From Defluviitalea raffinosedens (GTDB lineage: Bacteria; Bacillota; Clostridia; Lachnospirales; Defluviitaleaceae), in the NCBI RefSeq assembly GCF_016908775.1, contig NZ_JAFBEP010000024.1, positions 1-46,926 on the forward strand: DNA of 46,926 nucleotides, in the 5' to 3' direction. Below are positions 43,093-46,926 of the stretch, piece by piece (the first letter of the stretch is position 1; each line of letters begins with the position of its first letter). The position numbers and the translations under genes are program-made. Below the pieces are notes generated by a model. It was not told where the DNA came from and made no database searches. It worked only from the letters and a program-made list of their open reading frames with translations.

Positions 43093-45360
43093 TTATCTCT
43101 TATCAAAGGAAACTTGTCCTATATAAAGCCCGGATTTCTTTTCATCATTATCTATATATAATCTATAGATCTTCTCTCCTTCACTTTTCCAAAGTCCAAA
43201 ATTTAAATCCCATGTTCCTTGATTAACTGGAAGAATATATTCATGGATATACTCTTTTCCTACTTCCCATGTAGATGTCTCCGGTGATAATAAATGATCA
43301 AAGTTTGCAAATCCATATTGTATTCTATCCTCTGATAGTAAATTAATATTATCCGGTTTTCCGTGCAGCCACATAATATAATCAATATCCATTGGCTTTT
43401 CGCATTTAAAAGTGAAACGAAGTTTTACTTTGTTATCTTCTATTTCTTCATATCTTATTTTTTGCAATACAACAGAATCGCCCATAACAATATTTAATTG
43501 TTTTTCCCATAATTCTTCTTTAGGCGTCTGTGTGGCTTCTCTATCAACAAGCCAATTTCTTTGTTCGAATATTTCATAAAGCCAAGCAGGAAGTAAGAAG
43601 TATTTCTTCAAAAGTGACTTTCTTTTATCATCTTTTATATATCCAATATCTTTAATTACTGCACTGGTTTCTTCTATATCTGTCGCTCTAGCTCTTAATA
43701 GTATTTGACTCGTATTATCAGAAGGATCAATATAAACTCTCGCTTCACCTCTAGCCTTCCAGTATGAATATTCTTGAAGCACTTTTTCACTTTTATCCTG
43801 TTGAATTTCAACTATCTGAATATTTGCTGCCTTATAATTTATATCTGGTGAATTAGCTTGTATATTATAATAGATTATTTGATCTTCTTTAAAATTATCT
43901 ATAGGAATAGCTACTTCAAATAAATTATTAGAAGATAATTCTATAGATTTAAAAATATAACTTTTTCTAGCTGCATCAACATATATTACTCCCATTAACA
44001 ATAAAGCAGCTAAAGTACCAATAATAATTTTTCTATCACTTGTTTTTATAGAATCAGTAGAATCTTTTATAATTTCGTAAGACTTTTCTTCTTCTAATGC
44101 TAATAATAATCCTACCAAGAACCAAAGCCCCCGAAAATTTTCAATATTTAGAGGCAAACTCTCAACAAATATACCTAAAAACAATGGAATAAGAATACAC
44201 ATAAAAACTTTGTGTTCTTTTAAATATCGATTTCTCCATACTCTTATACCTAATAATATAAATACCCCAAGATATAGGAGAAGTCCGACTATACCTAATT
44301 CTGCAAATATACCTGCTAATGTATTGTGAGGAATTTTCATTGATTCACCAATTTTGTATGGAGATAAATCCTCAATCCCCATTTCATCTAAATATCTGGC
44401 TGAATTCAAAGGATAATTTCCTCTTCCTACTCCCGTAAAAAAGTGATCTTTCCCCATATTTAAAGCAGATATGGTTAAATTTTTTCGAATTTCAAATTCT
44501 CCGGTCTTCTCTGTAACTTGTTCTATCTTTCCTGTAAAACGTTCCAACAAAGAACCATTTAAATAAGTTGAATCTATATCTATCCATGCAAAAAAAAGAA
44601 CACCTACTAACGGTATAATAACAAGTAATTTTTTATTGAAATTATGAAAATGCAAAATAGTATACACGAAAATAGAACATCCAAAACCAATTATTCCTCC
44701 TCGTGAAACAGTCAGTAGTAAACATATAGGAATAAGAATTAAGACTAATATACCAATATATTTTTCAAATGTGTTAATATCTGTCTTAATCCACATGAGA
44801 TTAATATAGAAAGAAATGGTTAAGTATAAAGCTGCTAAATTAGGATCTGTTAATGTACCAACAAAAACAGCACTACTTCTTGATCCATTTACTAAAGTAT
44901 GAAATTCTAAAGGTGAACCTTGATAATACATAATAACAGCAATTATTCCGATAAAGCAAACACTTATACATGTAATTGTCCAAAATTTTAAAGTGGATAT
45001 GAAACTATTGCCCTCTTTCAAAATATAATAGCCTATATAAAAATAAAGGCCTGAAATTCCAATTTTAATTCCTTCACTTATCATTCCCATCCAACCAGTA
45101 GAATTAATGTTAGGATTGTATATTGCTAAAATATTAGAAAATATCATCCATATGCCTAGCAAGAAAAAAATCCTACATTGTGGGAAGTATCTTTTTATAC
45201 TAAATTTTCGTAATTGTAAAAGTGTCATTATAACATAGATTAATAGAATAAAATCCGCTAAAGAAGTATTAAATTCAATTATATTGAAAAAATTTTTGAT
45301 GCTCATGAAAGGAATTGAGATCATGCACAACCTTATTAGATATTTTTTAAATTTACTCAC
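43093..45360 (-). CDS. O-antigen ligase / Wzy-type polymerase with extracellular domain
   Basis: A 755-residue membrane protein. About ten membrane segments (1-455) carry the Wzy_C/O-antigen ligase pattern; TVSRGGIIGFG, MGKDHFFTGVGRGNYPL and IPHNTLAGIFAELGIVGLLLYLG are characteristic. After a last membrane segment (IIIGTLAALLLMGVIYV) comes a beta-rich extracytoplasmic region of about 280 residues, an addition not present in simple Wzy proteins. It probably joins repeat units or transfers the polymer outside the membrane. The start is GTG 45360, with AGAGGAGAG six bases upstream. Between it and the next gene lies only a weak ATCCTA/TAGGAT hairpin (43048-43064), so read-through is likely. Confidence 0.88.
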   Translation of the reverse strand: MSKFKKYLIRLCMISIPFMSIKNFFNIIEFNTSLADFILLIYVIMTLLQLRKFSIKRYFPQCRIFFLLGIWMIFSNILAIYNPNINSTGWMGMISEGIKIGISGLYFYIGYYILKEGNSFISTLKFWTITCISVCFIGIIAVIMYYQGSPLEFHTLVNGSRSSAVFVGTLTDPNLAALYLTISFYINLMWIKTDINTFEKYIGILVLILIPICLLLTVSRGGIIGFGCSIFVYTILHFHNFNKKLLVIIPLVGVLFFAWIDIDSTYLNGSLLERFTGKIEQVTEKTGEFEIRKNLTISALNMGKDHFFTGVGRGNYPLNSARYLDEMGIEDLSPYKIGESMKIPHNTLAGIFAELGIVGLLLYLGVFILLGIRVWRNRYLKEHKVFMCILIPLFLGIFVESLPLNIENFRGLWFLVGLLLALEEEKSYEIIKDSTDSIKTSDRKIIIGTLAALLLMGVIYVDAARKSYIFKSIELSSNNLFEVAIPIDNFKEDQIIYYNIQANSPDINYKAANIQIVEIQQDKSEKVLQEYSYWKARGEARVYIDPSDNTSQILLRARATDIEETSAVIKDIGYIKDDKRKSLLKKYFLLPAWLYEIFEQRNWLVDREATQTPKEELWEKQLNIVMGDSVVLQKIRYEEIEDNKVKLRFTFKCEKPMDIDYIMWLHGKPDNINLLSEDRIQYGFANFDHLLSPETSTWEVGKEYIHEYILPVNQGTWDLNFGLWKSEGEKIYRLYIDNDEKKSGLYIGQVSFDKR

Positions 45361-45389
45361 CTTAAACTCTCCTCTGTATATTTAGAACA

Positions 45390-45429
45390 TTATAAAAGAC
45401 TCAAGAAAAATTACTTCATGAGTCTTTTT
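45390..45429 (-). terminator. Intrinsic terminator after the GT2 gene
   Basis: On the minus strand AAAAAGACTCA pairs with TGAGTCTTTT around an inner GA/TC pair and an AT-rich loop. Its T tail runs into a TATAAT-like box in front of the polymerase gene. Confidence 0.8.
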
Positions 45430-45516
45430 ATTATAACATATTATTAGAATATGCTACATTATATCAATAAAAATTAATTATTTATTTCTCGCATGACTCT
45501 ATATTTTGACTAAACT

Positions 45517-46272
45517 TTATAAATAGTGTTTACGTATTGACTTAATTAAATAATTTATAAAATAATATAGTGACTTTACAATTGATAAATTTTCGTGTTT
45601 ACGATAAATATTCCATGTCCACTTAAATACTTTAAATTTATTTCCCGATAAAGAAGTACGCATATATCTGTATTGAGCAAGTACTTCATTAATTCCGTAT
45701 GCATTATAACCTCTTTTTAATAGTGAAAGCCAAGTGGCATAATCTTCATGTCTAACTTTAGGCATAAAAAACTCACCAGTTAATGATCTATTTATCATAA
45801 CTGTTAAGCAACCAATAACATTCCCTTTAAGCAATTGATTATATGTTACTTTTTTAGGTATATTCACTATTTTTTTTAGTGATCTTGAATTTTTATCAAT
45901 TAATTCATAGGCTGTGAATGAAATTGCATATTGATTTTCTTTCATAAAATCTAGCTGTCGCTGTAACTTATGACTAACCCACAAATCATCTGCATCTAAA
46001 AAGCAAATGAATTCTCCTTTCGCCTCTCTTAATGCAACATTTCTCGCGTCAGTTACTCCTGAATTCTTATTTAACCTAAAACATTTAATTCTATCATCAT
46101 TTTTAGCTAAACTCATTACTATTTCATATGAACTATCAGTCGAGCAATCATCTACAATAATCATTTCCCACTTTTCATAAGTTTGTTGAATTACAGATTG
46201 AATGGTTTGCTTTATAAATTGCTCAGCATTATAAACTGGAGTAATAATACTAACTAAATCATTAATATACAT
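45517..46272 (-). CDS. GT2-family glycosyltransferase
   Basis: A 251-residue inverting GT-A glycosyltransferase. The N-terminus VSIITPVYNAEQFIKQTIQSV, then IIVDDCSTDSSYEIV and the metal-binding FLDADDLW are the family's conserved blocks; RHEDYATWLSLLKRG is the usual acceptor-side motif. The C-terminal 60 residues are basic and lack a membrane segment. It adds a sugar to the growing lipid-linked unit. GGAGAG lies four bases before ATG 46272. The start is only 14 bases from a decayed IS3 end, so its original promoter has probably been lost or replaced. Confidence 0.93.
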   Translation of the reverse strand: MYINDLVSIITPVYNAEQFIKQTIQSVIQQTYEKWEMIIVDDCSTDSSYEIVMSLAKNDDRIKCFRLNKNSGVTDARNVALREAKGEFICFLDADDLWVSHKLQRQLDFMKENQYAISFTAYELIDKNSRSLKKIVNIPKKVTYNQLLKGNVIGCLTVMINRSLTGEFFMPKVRHEDYATWLSLLKRGYNAYGINEVLAQYRYMRTSLSGNKFKVFKWTWNIYRKHENLSIVKSLYYFINYLIKSIRKHYL

Positions 46273-46285
46273 AATTCTCTCCTTA

Positions 46286-46832
46286 TAGACTTATATCAAT
46301 AGAATAGACACAAAAAGTTTAACTTCTATGCAGCTCTTTCATGAACTGAATTAGAAGTCATATCATAAATGGAGCCATGAATCCTTTTTCAATTATACCA
46401 GGAGTAAATAAATTCAAATATTTCCATACGAGCAGATTTAAAATCATAGTAGTTATTATGGTTGACTTCTTCCTTCTTAAGGATAAAATGAAAGGATTAA
46501 ATACAAGTATTAGCATGGGAGATTCACCTACGACTAAAGGAATGCATTATCTCCTTTTTTGATACCAACTCTTGAAACTTTTGACTTGTGTACTGTGTTC
46601 CGAAATCACCATGAAATATTATTCCTTTTGTTGATTTTACATTTAGCAGCAATTCTCTAGTGACTTACTACTAAGTCTGCAGTATTGATATTTCATATGC
46701 ATACCAAATAATCTTTCTGCTATAGAGATTTATAACTGTGTCAAGATAAATCCATCCCATTTTTGATAGTATAAATATAAATAATGTCAGTGCACACTTT
46801 TGGTTCATTTCATCGGATTTAAAATCTCTTTA
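46286..46832 (-). mobile_element. Decayed IS3-family element remnant (IS150-like)
   Basis: The end sequence GACTTATATCAATAGAATAGACAC (46288-46311) matches that of the second element at 46835 onward at most positions, and transposase fragments lie between. The remnant lacks its 5' part (orfA and the start of orfB) because the second element's end follows directly at about 46833. This explains the whole gene-free stretch 46273-46832. Confidence 0.8.
46326..46832 (-). pseudogene. IS3-family transposase OrfB remnant
   Basis: Reading the minus strand across frames gives fragments of the DDE integrase domain in the right order: RDFKSDE, TDIIYIYTIKNG (first catalytic Asp), GWIYLDTVINLYSRKII, GIIFHGDFGTQYTSQKF (second Asp), HFILKKEEVNHNNYYDF (catalytic Glu) and SARMEIFEFIYSWYN, ending at a TAG near 46326. 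At least two frameshifts and several internal stops break it, so it cannot encode an active enzyme. The catalytic Asp in the second block is followed by Phe rather than the usual Arg. Confidence 0.85.
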
Positions 46833-46926
46833 TGGATTTATGTCAATATAGTAGACACAAAAACTCAAATTTTTATGCAGTTTTTCTTAAAGCATCTTCA
46901 AGCTGTTGAGGAGTCATATAACCGAT
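46833..46926 (-). mobile_element. Right end of a second IS3-family element (runs off window)
   Basis: On the minus strand, after the transposase stop, the sequence ends in TTTTTGTGTCTACTATATTGACATAAATCCA, a terminal end typical of IS3/IS150-type elements; it starts with TG on the plus strand at 46833. It is better preserved than the neighbouring remnant and appears to have inserted into it. Confidence 0.75.
46873..46926 (-). CDS. IS3-family transposase OrfB, C-terminal end (partial)
   Basis: Seventeen codons and a TAA stop read IGYMTPQQLEDALRKTA, the usual end of an IS3 OrfB ('LGYLTPQQFE...'). The rest of the gene lies outside the window. This fragment is intact, unlike the remnant beside it. 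Confidence 0.75.
   Translation of the reverse strand: MGYMTPQQLEDALRKTA

Noticed and set aside
46377-46562. A 61-aa plus-strand frame
   Set aside because: It is antisense to the decayed IS3 transposase and has no ribosome binding site.

Overview
The window reads as a low-GC, endospore-forming Firmicute of the class Clostridia. The evidence is AT-rich intergenic DNA, strong AGGAGG-type ribosome binding sites, sigma-A promoters, two parts of a Ger-type germinant receptor, a prkA-yhbH-spoVR sporulation operon, and a BcrA/HgdC-type 2-hydroxyacyl-CoA dehydratase-related protein typical of anaerobes. The genus cannot be named from the sequence alone.

Layout. Positions 1-80 are the 5' end of a 16S rRNA gene on the minus strand, with its promoter at 199-227. 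Positions 380-10.5k hold a mixed set: a metallophosphoesterase, a cytosolic BMP-type binding protein with a ParB-like N-terminal part, a small acidic membrane protein, tRNA-Ser(CGA), an intracellular GH13 amylase, two related small Sm-like proteins (one with a Gly/Tyr-rich insert), an FtsH-type protease, and an orphan protein resembling phage recombination proteins. A 390-base gap at 10.55-10.95k contains a likely small RNA with two C7 tracts. Positions 10.95-17.3k carry a class B PBP2 and the germination genes: gerA and gerC subunits on minus, a gerB permease on plus with an apparent AUA start. Positions 17.3-23.3k hold tRNA-Thr(CGT), a SWIM/SNF2 helicase, a phospholipase C-like protein, an overlooked 45-aa basic protein, a WalJ-type MBL hydrolase and a GNAT acetyltransferase. 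Positions 23.3-27.7k are the prkA-yhbH-spoVR operon. Positions 27.9-32.2k are one giant dehydratase/activase-related gene behind a promoter with a perfect palindrome in its spacer.

Positions 32.3-46.3k are a surface-polysaccharide region, almost all on minus. In transcription order it has a GT2 glycosyltransferase, an O-antigen ligase-type polymerase, an initiating sugar-phosphate transferase, a GDP-mannose pyrophosphorylase, a nucleotide-sugar 4,6-dehydratase, a GT4 glycosyltransferase and a Wzz-type chain-length regulator. A large secreted repeat protein follows downstream. A membrane HD-GYP protein (probable c-di-GMP phosphodiesterase) lies inside the region on plus. Several genes have their own intrinsic terminator, so this is not one simple operon. 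Upstream of the GT2 gene, 46286-46832 is a decayed IS3-family element, apparently interrupted by the end of a second, related element that runs off the window.

Many apparent ORF starts here were moved a few codons downstream to the codon correctly spaced from the ribosome binding site. The observations most worth following are the C-tract small RNA (10660-10776), the AUA start of gerB, the operator and alternative hairpins before the 1430-residue dehydratase-related gene, the ParB/BMP fusion, and the IS3 end abutting the GT2 gene.
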